In this document: positions 17,254 to 26,085 of the stretch, piece after piece
Layout: the number at the start of each line of letters is the position of its first letter
Position numbering within the stretch: the first letter of the stretch is position 1
Origin: Dinoroseobacter sp039192165
Lineage (GTDB): Bacteria > Pseudomonadota > Alphaproteobacteria > Rhodobacterales > Rhodobacteraceae
Length of the DNA: 64,000 nt
Reading direction: 5' to 3'
NCBI GenBank assembly: GCA_039192165.1
Contig: JBCCXD010000006.1
Span: forward strand, 1-64,000
Made by a program: the position numbers and the translations under genes
Notes under the pieces: model-generated
The model's input: the letters and a program-made list of their open reading frames with translations, nothing else
What the model was told of the DNA's origin: nothing
The model's database searches: none

Positions 17254-18129
17254 ATGGATATCGCCTTTCACATTGGCGCGCACGGGACAGATGACGACCT
17301 TTTGCTGAACTGCCTGCGGCACAACGCGGGTTACCTTGCGCGGCAGGGCGTTATCGTTCCGGCGGGCGAGGTTTACAGGCCGGTCATGCGCGATGCGATC
17401 CGAAAACTTCAGGGAGCCGAAGCGGAGCCCGATGAGGAGGAGAGCCTTCTCGAACTCGTTTTGAAGGGCATGACCGGACAGCGGCTGGTGATGTCGAGCG
17501 AGAACTTCATCTGTATCCCGCAGCGCGTCTTTGATGATGGCATATTCTACAACAAGATGGGCCATAAATCGGTCTGGCTCCGCAACGTATTCCCCGGGCA
17601 ACGCGTGTCGTTTTTCCTTGCGATACGCAATCCGGCGGCCTTTATTCCCGAACTCTATTTGCGCCGGAAGCAAGGTGCGTTCGAGGAGTTTCTTGATCAG
17701 ATTGATCTGAACACAGTTCAATGGAGCCGGGTGATCGCCACACTGGCTGATGCAGTTCCTGACTGTTCTATTACGGTCTGGTGCGCCGAAGATGCGCCGC
17801 TGATCTGGCCGGAAGTCATGTGCGCGCTGGCTGGATTGGAGGATGCAAAAAATCTTGAGCGCACGGATGTGCACCTGCGCAGCATCATGTTGCCGGAAGG
17901 CATGACACGCTTGAAAGACTACCTGGAAAAGCACCCAGGTCTGGCGGTACCTCAGCGCCGTTGGGCGACAATCTCGTTTCTGGACAAGTATGCCAAAGAC
18001 AGCGCCATGGAGGACAGTTACGATCTTCCAGGCTGGACGCAGGAACGGATCGAGGTTTTTACACAAGCCTACGAAGCAGATATGGACGTCATCGCCGAGT
18101 TGCCGGGCGTGACAATGATCCAGCCTTAG
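17254..18129 (+). CDS. Conserved protein with sulfotransferase-like N-terminus
   Basis: 291 residues. The opening MDIAFHIGAHGTDDDLLLNC with the following RQGVIVPAGEVYRP resembles the P-loop start of the sulfotransferase fold (usually HVGxHKTGTT). The Lys/Gly-Thr PAPS-binding residues are replaced by Gly-Thr-Asp-Asp, so catalysis is doubtful. LVMSSENFICIPQRVFDDG and FPGQRVSFFLAIRNP fit the 3'-phosphate-binding Ser/Arg region. Such proteins are frequent single genes in the Roseobacter group, and no function is known to me. The ATG lies in its own unit just past the tRNA. Confidence 0.6.
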   Translation: MDIAFHIGAHGTDDDLLLNCLRHNAGYLARQGVIVPAGEVYRPVMRDAIRKLQGAEAEPDEEESLLELVLKGMTGQRLVMSSENFICIPQRVFDDGIFYNKMGHKSVWLRNVFPGQRVSFFLAIRNPAAFIPELYLRRKQGAFEEFLDQIDLNTVQWSRVIATLADAVPDCSITVWCAEDAPLIWPEVMCALAGLEDAKNLERTDVHLRSIMLPEGMTRLKDYLEKHPGLAVPQRRWATISFLDKYAKDSAMEDSYDLPGWTQERIEVFTQAYEADMDVIAELPGVTMIQP

Positions 18130-18145
18130 CGCCAGACAGCTCGTG

Positions 18146-18436
18146 CTACATGCCGAGCGCTTCTTTGTAGAGCTCGAGCACCGCCTCTTCTTCCGAGATG
18201 TCCTCCGGATCGCGCTTACGAAGCGCCACGAGCTTGCGCATTACCTTCGTGTCATAGCCACGCGCTTTGGCCTCGGCCATCACCTCTTTTTGCTGCTCGG
18301 CAATGTCCTTTTTCTCCTGTTCGAGCCGTTCAAAACGCTCGATAAACTGGCGTAACTCGCCCGCCGTCACCCGGTAACTGTCGCGGCCGGCGTCACGGGT
18401 ATCTTCCATTGAGGGGGCGGCAGCAGGCGTGTCCAT
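18146..18436 (-). CDS. DUF2312 / UPF0335 (GapR-like) DNA-binding protein
   Basis: 96 residues from ATG 18436, which has GGAG eight bases upstream. The C-terminal 75 residues are the DUF2312 helix pair: RQFIERFERLEQEKKDIAEQ, then AKARGYDTKVMRKLVALRKR and EAVLELYKEALG. In Caulobacter a protein of this family, GapR, binds overtwisted AT-rich DNA and is needed for chromosome replication. This copy has a longer acidic N-terminal tail. It is convergent with the sulfotransferase-like gene. Confidence 0.9.
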   Translation of the reverse strand: MDTPAAAPSMEDTRDAGRDSYRVTAGELRQFIERFERLEQEKKDIAEQQKEVMAEAKARGYDTKVMRKLVALRKRDPEDISEEEAVLELYKEALGM

Positions 18437-18581
18437 CTTAAGGGTCTCCTCCGAACAGGAATAATCTGAGATGTTCCGCCTAGCGCGTCCCGCGGCGAGC
18501 GGCAAGAGCGTTCCCGGTCGGCCAGGTTGCGCTTGGAAGACGAACGCGATACCGCAGCACGACTGGGAAACGGAGCGTGAT

Positions 18582-18797
18582 ATGGGAATTCTTGTTCCAA
18601 TCGGCACTGCACTGACGGTCACCGGATTAATTGGCTTGATCGCCTGCATTTTGATGGTGATGCGCGCGCGAAAAAAGGAACCCGATGAGGAAGCGCTGAA
18701 AGCGCGTCTTCAGAAGGTCGTCGCAGTCAATCTGGGCGCTCTCGCGCTCTCAGGTATCGGTCTAATGCTTGTGATTACAGGGATTTTCCTGACTTAA
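18582..18797 (+). CDS. Small inner-membrane protein with two spans
   Basis: 71 residues from ATG 18582 (GGAG six bases upstream); the longer frame to 18471 would add a non-protein-like tail. Two hydrophobic spans (VPIGTALTVTGLIGLIACIL and VNLGALALSGIGLMLVITGI) are joined by a charged loop (ARKKEPDEEALKARLQK). The family is unknown to me, but the composition is that of a real gene. It is divergent from the DUF2312 gene. Confidence 0.7.
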   Translation: MGILVPIGTALTVTGLIGLIACILMVMRARKKEPDEEALKARLQKVVAVNLGALALSGIGLMLVITGIFLT

Positions 18798-18811
18798 AAG
18801 CAAAAGGCAGC

Positions 18812-19039
18812 TCACACAGGCATATTGTCGAAATCGGCTTCCTGAGCTTCGAACGCGCGCCGTTCGGCAGCGAGCTTTGCGCAAAGGTCGCGCAGCGCCG
18901 GGGGCAGGTCCACTTCGGCCGCTTCGAGGCACGCGATCGCGCGGGACAGTTCGCCCTGACAGGCTATGCCGCTTGCCGGGTCAGCCTGCACACGATCGAG
19001 CAACGATAGTACTTTGGTCAAAGCTTGGTCAGTATTCAT
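18812..19039 (-). CDS. Small helical protein of unknown function
   Basis: 75 residues from ATG 19039 with GGGAG six bases upstream. It is predicted all-helical: ALTKVLSLLDRVQADPASGI, then ELSRAIACLEAAEVDLPPAL and RDLCAKLAAERRAFEAQEAD. There are two cysteines and no motif I recognise. It is convergent with the small membrane protein. Confidence 0.6.
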   Translation of the reverse strand: MNTDQALTKVLSLLDRVQADPASGIACQGELSRAIACLEAAEVDLPPALRDLCAKLAAERRAFEAQEADFDNMPV

Positions 19040-19125
19040 TTTTTGCTCCCTATCAAAAAATAATATCTGGTCCTGTATTTCAGATGGGATCACCCGGGCG
19101 CAGCACAACCCCCACTGGTACGCGT

Positions 19126-19347
19126 TTAGGGCAAGGTGCCCAATCCTTGCGCAAAGACTTGCCAATCGCACCGCACATCGATGCCGTAGCTCCCGTCTTC
19201 CCATGTGAAGTACGAGACTGATGTGACGCCAAATCCGCACGCATTTCGATCACCCTGGACAGAAAATCCCTCTCGCACTGCGAAAGCCAGGTCGCGCGGG
19301 ACAGGCATCTCACCACACCGCTGCTCCCCTTCGGCTGGAGACAGCAT
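19126..19347 (-). CDS. Possible 73-residue protein, unassigned
   Basis: The frame reads like folded protein near its end (VREGFSVQGDRNACGFGVTS followed by YFTWEDGSYGIDV). ATG 19347 is the nearest start, but it has no clear ribosome binding site and the true start may lie upstream. It is divergent from the DUF442 gene. It could be a small secreted or envelope protein whose leader I cannot place. Confidence 0.3.
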   Translation of the reverse strand: MLSPAEGEQRCGEMPVPRDLAFAVREGFSVQGDRNACGFGVTSVSYFTWEDGSYGIDVRCDWQVFAQGLGTLP

Positions 19348-19440
19348 AGCCCCAAGGACACCCCAAGGGCATTGATACAAGTCAATGGTAACAGTAAAGC
19401 AACGATCAGTCAGAACTCCAATTGCGAAACTGAGATCGAT

Positions 19441-19869
19441 ATGAGCTATGCGCCGCTGTCCCCGCTCCACGCCGTAGCCCCGCAGATCACTCCGGATGAT
19501 ATTCCGGACCTCAAAGAAGCGGGCTTTACGACGATTATCTGCAACCGCCCGGACGCGGAAAATCCGCTGGAGCTGCGGGCTGACGTCCTGCGGACAGCAG
19601 TCGAAGCTGCGGGGCTGCGATTTGAAGTCAACCCGGTCGTCGGCGGTGGCATGACTTTCGACAACGTTGCCACGCAGTCCGAGTTCCTGCGTGAGACTGA
19701 TGGAAAGTCCCTTGCCTACTGCGCGTCCGGCATGCGCTGTGCTGTGCTTTGGGCGTTCGCAATGGCGGGACAGCTGCCCACCGATGACATCCTTTCGGCA
19801 GTGGCCTCCGCTGGCTATCAACTTGAGGGATTGCGCGGACAAATTGATATGCTGGCAGAGCAAAAGTAG
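19441..19869 (+). CDS. TIGR01244 / DUF442-type phosphatase-fold protein
   Basis: 142 residues from ATG 19441. Sequence runs LSPLHAVAPQITPDDIPDLK, EAGFTTIICNRPDAE, then GKSLAYCASGMRCAVLWAFA. That last segment carries a C-x5-R loop (Cys-Ala-Ser-Gly-Met-Arg) of the cysteine-phosphatase/rhodanese-like fold. The family is annotated as beta-lactamase-hydrolase-like or sulfurtransferase and is often near sulfide-oxidation genes. Here no sulfur genes adjoin it, so the substrate is open. Confidence 0.85.
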   Translation: MSYAPLSPLHAVAPQITPDDIPDLKEAGFTTIICNRPDAENPLELRADVLRTAVEAAGLRFEVNPVVGGGMTFDNVATQSEFLRETDGKSLAYCASGMRCAVLWAFAMAGQLPTDDILSAVASAGYQLEGLRGQIDMLAEQK

Positions 19870-19881
19870 CCGCGCTCTGGG

Positions 19882-20985
19882 CTAACCGTCTTTATCTGAG
19901 TCCTCGGAAGGCTGCGCATCGGACGCGTCCAGATCCGCCTGCGGTGTTTCTATGGACGCGACATCGACTTCGGCATCTTCAAGTTGCGCAGCCTCCTTCG
20001 GTAAACCAGATGTGCCGGGCGCCGCAGAATCTGGCGTCTCAAACTCCGGCTTGGCAGCTGGCGGCGTTGTCTGAGCGGGAAGAGCATCACCCTCGGTCTG
20101 TGTGCTCATTGCACTGAGGCGCAACGCGCGATGTCCGTGCGCCTGTCCTAAGCGCGCAGTGGCCACAACCGACCCGCCGCGTCGCCCCAGGGTGACATTC
20201 GAAAGCGCGTCGGCGGGTACTTCCAGAACGTCGTCAGGCGTCCAGCGCTGAATGTCTTTCAAGGGAACCGGAAGCTGCACCAGAACAGCGTCGAGCGCCG
20301 CATGAGTGTCCATAACTGTGTCGCGCCAGATCTTCCCCCAGTTGGCGTTTGCTCCTTCTGCAACGGAACCCTGGCTCGGAGGCTTGGGATGGCGATCGAC
20401 CGGAAAGGCTGTCAGAAGCTGTGCGTCCCGAGTATCTTCCAGCCGAACTTCCACCCGAAACAACTGATAGGGGACATCCCGCGTGTGCAGTGCCATCAAC
20501 CCGGTGTCGACGGGTGTTTCCTGGGGATGATACCCCGAGATCCAGTCCGCGGTCTCCTTACCCTCGGATATCTCCTGCAATGAGTCCATGAACCGACAAA
20601 GGAAATCGCGGCACAACAGCATGTCTATTGAGCTGGGGTGTCGCGGTTCGAGCGGAAGCGCAGAAAGAGCTCCGGTCGTCGCCTTTTCGATCAGGGCTTG
20701 CGCAAATTCATGGCTAAGGCCGATATAGCCCTCCGCCCCGTCATTGGCGCGGCAGGGAACTATGAGCATTGCCCCCTCCAGTGCGACGATCAGCGCCGAA
20801 AGGTCAGCGAGGTCCTCTGCCGAGCTTCCGCGCATATCCACCTTAAGCCCTGCAGACGAATAGGCCGCACGGGCCGCAGCGCGCAGGGCATCAAGCTCCG
20901 GACGAGCCGCGATACCCCGGTTTGCTTGTGTCCCCGCCCCCTGTACTTTGCGACGGATCAAATCCGCATGGTCACTTGCCGCCAT
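19882..20985 (-). CDS. FliM/FliN (SpoA)-domain protein
   Basis: 367 residues from ATG 20985; a TTG at 21042 would add 19. The N-terminal LIRRKVQG and the middle region resemble divergent FliM-like proteins of Rhodobacterales. Around residues 230-300 is a SpoA/FliN-type domain: LVQLPVPLKDIQRWTPDDVL, then GRRGGSVVATARLGQAHGHR. The C-terminal 85 residues are acidic, proline-rich and probably disordered. FliM/FliN proteins form the flagellar switch that receives CheY-P, but no flagellar genes are nearby. It follows the transporter-kinase gene by 85 bp in the same direction and probably shares its transcript. Confidence 0.75.
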   Translation of the reverse strand: MAASDHADLIRRKVQGAGTQANRGIAARPELDALRAAARAAYSSAGLKVDMRGSSAEDLADLSALIVALEGAMLIVPCRANDGAEGYIGLSHEFAQALIEKATTGALSALPLEPRHPSSIDMLLCRDFLCRFMDSLQEISEGKETADWISGYHPQETPVDTGLMALHTRDVPYQLFRVEVRLEDTRDAQLLTAFPVDRHPKPPSQGSVAEGANANWGKIWRDTVMDTHAALDAVLVQLPVPLKDIQRWTPDDVLEVPADALSNVTLGRRGGSVVATARLGQAHGHRALRLSAMSTQTEGDALPAQTTPPAAKPEFETPDSAAPGTSGLPKEAAQLEDAEVDVASIETPQADLDASDAQPSEDSDKDG

Positions 20986-21070
20986 CGCCCGCCATCCGTT
21001 CAAGTCGCCTCTGAAGGCTTCTATCGCGAGACTGCGCGACAAAGGGTTAACGAAACACTTGCAAAGACAA

Positions 21071-23761
21071 TTACGCGGCTTGAGACAGATGGATGGGCAG
21101 AGTCACTCGGAAAGCGGCGCCGCCATATCCGCGCATGTAGCGGATGGAGCCACGTAGATTAACCATAATCTCTCGACAGATTGCGAGGCCGAGCCCTGCC
21201 CCTCCGGCCTGTGACTGATCGTCTATACGGGCAAACTTCTCAAAGATCACCGCCTCACTCCGGGCGGGTATCCCGCTACCATTGTCGATGAAATCAAGCC
21301 AAAGCTCATCGCCAGTGTGCCGCGCATCGATGCGCAGCTCCGGATCTGGCGCGTCGCAATACTTGATAGAGTTGGCGATGATATTGATAAAAACCTGAAC
21401 CAGTCGATCGGTATCGGTGTGCAGGGTGATGGATTCCGATCCCGGCGTCCGCAAAATCCGGATCGACCGGGGCTGCTGCCCGGCAGCAACGGTCGAGGCA
21501 ACCGCGCGATCGAGCAACGCTTCCAGTGTGTCGGTTTGCGGGTTCAGCACCACTTGACCGTTTTCCAGAACACTCAGATCAAGCAGATCGTCCAGAAGCC
21601 GCGTCAGACGTATGCTTTCGCCGTGAATGATCTTGGAGTAGCGTTGCCTTTCGGTTTCCTCCAGAGACCCTTCCATCAGTATTTCAGAGAACGACCGAAT
21701 AGAGGTCATCGGCGTACGCAATTCGTGGCTGATCTGGCTGAGAAAGGCGTCTTTCTGGATCGACAATTCTGTCAGCTTCTCGTTGGCTTCCCGCAGCTGA
21801 CCTGCGATTGCTTCAAGCTCCTGCGACTTTGCCTCAAGCTGGCTGGAATACTCCATCATCTGTGCGGTTTCATCCGCCACCGCCATAAGGTCACGCACTG
21901 AAACACTGGCTCCACCATTTATCTGAGAAATCATGGCATGCGCAGTCGCAGCGCCCACGGACCCGGCCAGTTCACGCTCCAGGAGCGCCAGAAAGTCGGG
22001 CGTGGGCTCAGGCAGGTAGCCCGACTTACCCTGGTCTTCTGCCGCAGAAACGAAAAGAGACTGCGCCTCTCGCGCCCCAAGAATGCGCTGCGCCATGACC
22101 AGCAAGTCCTCTGCCTCTGCCATGCCTCCGGTCCAGCTGCGCGGGCTGTTGGAATGCTCGAAAATATTGACGAACTGCGCACCTTGAAGGCGCTCCATCG
22201 GCGACGGGAAAGTCATCAGAGACACGACCAAAAAAGCGCCTGTATTGAGCACCATAGACCACAACAGCGCATGCACGAGAGGATCAAGCCCCACAAGGCC
22301 GAAAAGCGCCTGCGGGCGCAGTGCCGCAAGGCCGCCAGGACCGTTCGACAAAAAGTCTCCGGACATCGGGCCGGAGGCGCCAAAACTGGGCAAGTAAAGA
22401 GTGTAGGCCCAGACGACGAAACCAGCGATTAGTCCGGCAGCGGCTCCCCGGCGGGTGGCACCGCGCCAGAAGATGGCACCAATGAGAGCGGGCAGCACCT
22501 GAGCGGCGCCGACGAATGCAATCAGCCCGATGGCGGCAAGAGCTTCAGAGCCCGACGACAAGGCATAGTAACCGTATCCAAGCGTCATAACCGCGGCGAT
22601 CGAGGCACGCCGCGACCGCAGCATCGCGCGGCGCACATCGCCCGACACACTCGCGCCACCCTCCTGAAAGCTCAGCCATATTGGCATGATGATATGGTTC
22701 GACACCATGGTCGACAGCGCGATAGATGCGACGATCACCATCGACGTCGCAGACGAGAAGCCGCCGAGAAACGCCAGCGCGGCAAGCGCGTTCTGGTCTT
22801 GGGACAGCGGCAGCGTCACCACAAACAAATCCGGGTTGGAGCCCGCTGGCATGCTTTCGAGTCCCATTACCGCAATTGGGATCACGAAAAGGCTCATCAG
22901 CAGCAGATAGCCAGGAAAGGCCCAGCTTGCGGTGCTCAGGTGAGCCTCATCCGCGTTTTCCACGACGAGAACCTGAAACATGCGTGGCAACGTGATAACC
23001 GCGGCGGCTGAGACAAAAATCAGACCAACCCAACGTGACCCCTCGACGTCCCACGCCGTCACGGGGCTCTGGTCTATCCGGTCGAGCATAGGGCCAATGC
23101 CGCCCGCCATGCCCCAAACCACAAAGGCTCCGACCGCCAGAAGCGCGACCAGCTTGACGATTGCCTCCACGGCAATCGCCATGACGACGCCATGGTGGCG
23201 TTCGTTTGCGTCCAGGTTGCGGGTGCCAAAGAGGACCGTGAACACCGCCAGGCCGATCGCCACCCACATCGCCGTCGTACGTTGATCTGCAAAAGCGTCA
23301 AATGCGCCTTCGGTCGGTGCAAAGACAGAAAACGACAGCGCAACAGACTGAAGCTGAAGCGCGATGTAGGGAGTTGAAGCGGTTACCGCCATCAGCGTGA
23401 CAATAACGGCGAGACTGTTCGACTTTCCGTAGCGCGAAGAGATCAGGTCAGCAATCGACGTGATCCGCTGCGAACGCCCAATGCGCACGAGTTTCCGTAA
23501 CAGCCACCACCAGCCAATGAACACCAGGGTTGGGCCCAGATAAATCGTAACAAATTCAAGGCCCGAGCGCGCTGCATAGCCAACCGCGCCATAAAACGTC
23601 CACGCAGTGCAATATACTGAGAGGCTCAGCGTGTAGATCATAGGCGCCCGCAGCCAACCAGCCTTTCCGCGTGCCGCTCGTCGCTCAGCCACATAGGCGA
23701 CTGAGAACAGCGCAATCACGTAAATCAGTGAAATCGCGACAAGGACGTTGAGGGTCAGCAT
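21071..23761 (-). CDS. Sodium/solute symporter-histidine kinase fusion, CrbS-like
   Basis: 896 residues. Residues 1-490 or so form a sodium:solute symporter (SLC5) domain with about thirteen spans, including MIYTLSLSVYCTAWTFYGAV and FLGGFSSATSMVIVASIALS. A coiled-coil linker leads to the kinase: His679 in SHELRTPMTS, N-box INIIANSIKYCD, G boxes DNGSGIPARSE and GAGLGLAICRE. The architecture is that of CrbS, whose CrbS-CrbR pair controls acetyl-CoA synthetase in Vibrio and Pseudomonas. An acs gene lies 8 kb away on the other strand. It overlaps the upstream 102-residue membrane gene by TGATG. Confidence 0.9.
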   Translation of the reverse strand: MLTLNVLVAISLIYVIALFSVAYVAERRAARGKAGWLRAPMIYTLSLSVYCTAWTFYGAVGYAARSGLEFVTIYLGPTLVFIGWWWLLRKLVRIGRSQRITSIADLISSRYGKSNSLAVIVTLMAVTASTPYIALQLQSVALSFSVFAPTEGAFDAFADQRTTAMWVAIGLAVFTVLFGTRNLDANERHHGVVMAIAVEAIVKLVALLAVGAFVVWGMAGGIGPMLDRIDQSPVTAWDVEGSRWVGLIFVSAAAVITLPRMFQVLVVENADEAHLSTASWAFPGYLLLMSLFVIPIAVMGLESMPAGSNPDLFVVTLPLSQDQNALAALAFLGGFSSATSMVIVASIALSTMVSNHIIMPIWLSFQEGGASVSGDVRRAMLRSRRASIAAVMTLGYGYYALSSGSEALAAIGLIAFVGAAQVLPALIGAIFWRGATRRGAAAGLIAGFVVWAYTLYLPSFGASGPMSGDFLSNGPGGLAALRPQALFGLVGLDPLVHALLWSMVLNTGAFLVVSLMTFPSPMERLQGAQFVNIFEHSNSPRSWTGGMAEAEDLLVMAQRILGAREAQSLFVSAAEDQGKSGYLPEPTPDFLALLERELAGSVGAATAHAMISQINGGASVSVRDLMAVADETAQMMEYSSQLEAKSQELEAIAGQLREANEKLTELSIQKDAFLSQISHELRTPMTSIRSFSEILMEGSLEETERQRYSKIIHGESIRLTRLLDDLLDLSVLENGQVVLNPQTDTLEALLDRAVASTVAAGQQPRSIRILRTPGSESITLHTDTDRLVQVFINIIANSIKYCDAPDPELRIDARHTGDELWLDFIDNGSGIPARSEAVIFEKFARIDDQSQAGGAGLGLAICREIMVNLRGSIRYMRGYGGAAFRVTLPIHLSQAA

Positions 23762-24069
23762 CAGCGCCCCTCGCCCGTGTCAGGTGGACCTGCACCTATA
23801 TCGACGGAAGTTACGTCGGTGGTGCCACCCTGCTCTGCCGAACGAATGTACCGGGTCATGAGCGCCGCGAAGATGATCAGCAATGTCCAGACCAGGAATA
23901 AGTAAAGCATCAGCGACCCGGTTGTGCCGTCCAGCCCCTTTGGAAGCAGCAAACACGGAACGATGATCAAAAAGGTCCCGAACACCGGCAAAAGGCGCGC
24001 GGCATCGATCAGCCGACGCCGCCGGTACGGCTCTGGTTGCAGAAATATCGGGGGACGCCCTCTTGCCAT
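23761..24069 (-). CDS. Small membrane protein between response regulator and kinase
   Basis: 102 residues: a basic N-terminus (MARGRPPIFLQPEPYRRRRL), two hydrophobic spans (VFGTFLIIVPCLLL and SLMLYLFLVWTLLIIFAALM), and a polar tail. It sits 5 bp after the response regulator and overlaps the kinase start, so it is part of the signalling operon. It resembles the small membrane partners often encoded before SSS-type transporters, and may assist the symporter domain. No direct homologue is named. Confidence 0.75.
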   Translation of the reverse strand: MARGRPPIFLQPEPYRRRRLIDAARLLPVFGTFLIIVPCLLLPKGLDGTTGSLMLYLFLVWTLLIIFAALMTRYIRSAEQGGTTDVTSVDIGAGPPDTGEGR

Positions 24070-24074
24070 GGAGG

Positions 24075-24440
24075 CTATCCCGTCAATTCGCGGATACGCT
24101 CCAACACATCCTGGTTGGAGAACGGCTTGGTCATGAAATGCGTTACTCCGTAGCTTTCAGCGAGTTCCCGATCGCGCTTTTGTCCCTTTGCGGTCAGCAT
24201 CAACACTGGCAGTGCCTCAGTGGCGGACCGCGCGCGCAGGTCACGCAAAATGTCAAATCCGCTGCGGTTGGGCAGCATTACGTCCAACACCACAGCATCA
24301 GGCGCAATACGTTCGATCGCTTCAAGGGCAGAGGCCCCATCAGAATGGGCCATAACATCCCAGCCTTCCCGTGAAAGGATAAACTTGATGGCTTCAATGA
24401 TGTTCGGTTCATCTTCGATGAGCAGAACTTTTTTCGCCAT
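24075..24440 (-). CDS. Receiver-only response regulator
   Basis: 121 residues from ATG 24440 with AGGAGG upstream. It is a complete CheY-like receiver: acidic pair in LLIEDEPN, phosphoacceptor Asp53 (VVLDVMLP), LMLTAKGQ, and MTKPFSN with the conserved lysine. No output domain is present, unlike CrbR, which carries a LuxR-type HTH. Output must pass through a partner, perhaps the ScfR-type regulator next door or the FliM-like protein at the end of the operon. Both are inferences. Confidence 0.9.
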   Translation of the reverse strand: MAKKVLLIEDEPNIIEAIKFILSREGWDVMAHSDGASALEAIERIAPDAVVLDVMLPNRSGFDILRDLRARSATEALPVLMLTAKGQKRDRELAESYGVTHFMTKPFSNQDVLERIRELTG

Positions 24441-24571
24441 GATCGGTTCCTCCTCCGTCTGGCGATTTATTTTTGTCGTTAGTGTATCGCGCGAAGTCTC
24501 CGGGAAGTCAAAGCCCGAACCGTCTGCCAATTCGGCAATTGTCGTTTCAATTTCAGTCGCTCAGCGCATAA

Positions 24572-25867
24572 CTAGCCCGCAAGAATTGTCGGCTCCCGTC
24601 GTGCGTGGCAGCCGTCGCGCGGGCAGATCCGGCACGTCGTACCGATGTCGCGCGCTTGAAGGGAGTCTCCATCCGGCAGCTGCTCTGGCATAATCAGCAT
24701 GTAGGAGCGCATGACCGGAGGATTTGCAAAAGACGGTGCGCCATATGTCTCGGCATAGGCGTAGATTTCAAATCTGCGCCCTGGAGGGGTCTCAACCACG
24801 TCACGCAACGGTTTCAAAGGCTGCCCCAGAGCCTCGTATATCGGCCAGAGCGTGCAGGCCGCGCCAAAGCGCGGAACGGGAAACCCTTCAATGCCTTTTC
24901 GATAAAGCAAACTCCCGGAATTATCCGCAACTACAAGCCCAACATCAAAGCCAAGCAGGTCTCGCGGCAAGCAAGCCAGCCGATGCATCAAACTGGACAA
25001 GGACGCATCGAACTGAAGCGCAAGCGCCGCGGGATCCCGCACTCTGGAGGCCACTTCGGCAAGCGCGCGCGCAGGCAATTTTACTGCATCCCGCAAGTAG
25101 GTGCGAAAGTAGCTGCGCGCGAGTGCCGCGGTCTGTTGCGTGGCAAGCTGAGGCTCCTGCGAGATAAGCGTATCGATCGCTTCAAAGTCGCCTGTCTCCA
25201 ACTCCACCAGGTGATGCTTACGGTCCTCGAGGAGCGACTCCAAAGCCTCTAGTGGTGTCGCAAAACCGGCCCTGTCGCTCACCTGTTTGTCAAAATAAGA
25301 GACCAGCGCCTGGCTTCCCTCGGCCAGACGATCACTTTCCTCAAAGAGGTTGCGATGAAATCGATCGCGCCAGGCATCCTCGATCTCCGGTGTCTGTGCA
25401 AGGATGGATGCCGTTGAGCGAATGGCCGTAACGTTCGACAAAAGATCGTGCATCGCTTCAGCAAGAAACGGGTCATGGGTCAAACGATCGTTCAGCGCTT
25501 CGATCGTACGTTCCTGTGCCACGATCCGTCGGCGTTGCGACGCGATAAGCTGCGCCCATCCCGGGAAACGGGCAACAAATTCCTCAAGCCTGTCCAGCTC
25601 GGCGGTGGACCGGCGCGACGCCGCGACCGCATCGCGCAATCCTTCGAGCAGTGTCTCTTCGGCACCTTCGGTCAGCGCACTCGCATCCACTTTCAAAGCG
25701 CGGGCGATGTCGAGCAGAACCTTGCCGCCGATTCTGCGGCGGTTGTGCTCGATCAGGTTCAAATATGAGGGCGAGATATCGACCTGCGCGGCAAGATCTG
25801 CCTGCTTGATCTTCAGGGACTGGCGCTTTTCTCGTATGCGCGAACCTGTGAGCGCAGATTTCGGCAC
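24572..25867 (-). CDS. ScfR-family short-chain acyl-CoA-responsive XRE regulator
   Basis: 431 residues from a GTG at 25867 with AAGGA upstream. An XRE helix-turn-helix occupies about residues 8-62 (SRIREKRQSLKIKQADLAAQ, ISPSYLNLIEHNRRR). A helical middle and a C-terminal IrrE/DUF2083-like domain follow, ending in CRICPRDGCHARREP with clustered cysteines. This is the layout of RamB, PrpR-like and PccR regulators, which sense short-chain acyl-CoA and control acetate or propionate genes. It is divergent from the transporter operon that leads to acs and is therefore a likely regulator of both. Confidence 0.9.
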   Translation of the reverse strand: MPKSALTGSRIREKRQSLKIKQADLAAQVDISPSYLNLIEHNRRRIGGKVLLDIARALKVDASALTEGAEETLLEGLRDAVAASRRSTAELDRLEEFVARFPGWAQLIASQRRRIVAQERTIEALNDRLTHDPFLAEAMHDLLSNVTAIRSTASILAQTPEIEDAWRDRFHRNLFEESDRLAEGSQALVSYFDKQVSDRAGFATPLEALESLLEDRKHHLVELETGDFEAIDTLISQEPQLATQQTAALARSYFRTYLRDAVKLPARALAEVASRVRDPAALALQFDASLSSLMHRLACLPRDLLGFDVGLVVADNSGSLLYRKGIEGFPVPRFGAACTLWPIYEALGQPLKPLRDVVETPPGRRFEIYAYAETYGAPSFANPPVMRSYMLIMPEQLPDGDSLQARDIGTTCRICPRDGCHARREPTILAG

Positions 25868-25928
25868 GGGTTTTATCCTTTGCGTTGACGCAGTTTCTGC
25901 GGGTGCGTGAGAATAATTTTACACATAC

Positions 25929-25970
25929 TGCACGTGCATAGTCCATATTTTTACAAATAAATCCTTTGTA
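25929..25970. promoter_or_regulatory. Two palindromes in the scfR / transporter divergent region
   Basis: TGCACGTGCA (25929-25938) is a perfect 10-bp palindrome. TACAAA-N7-TTTGTA (25952-25957 and 25965-25970) is a perfect inverted repeat, extended as TTTGTAGCAAA. PccR of Rhodobacter sphaeroides, a relative of the adjacent regulator, is described as binding paired TTTGCAAA elements. These are partial matches and are candidate operators only. Confidence 0.4.
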
Positions 25971-26085
25971 GCAAAGCGTTTGTTGATTTGAACTGTAAAA
26001 ATAGGGCCTGATGTCGGCACGCGTAGAATGCGTAGGTCGTGGGGTGAGGAGCCCGCGGTCACATTACACATATGGGAGGACTTCA

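Noticed and set aside
17053..18066. 337-codon minus-strand frame
   Set aside because: It runs antisense to the sulfotransferase-like gene and through the tRNA; it is a shadow of that gene's codon bias.
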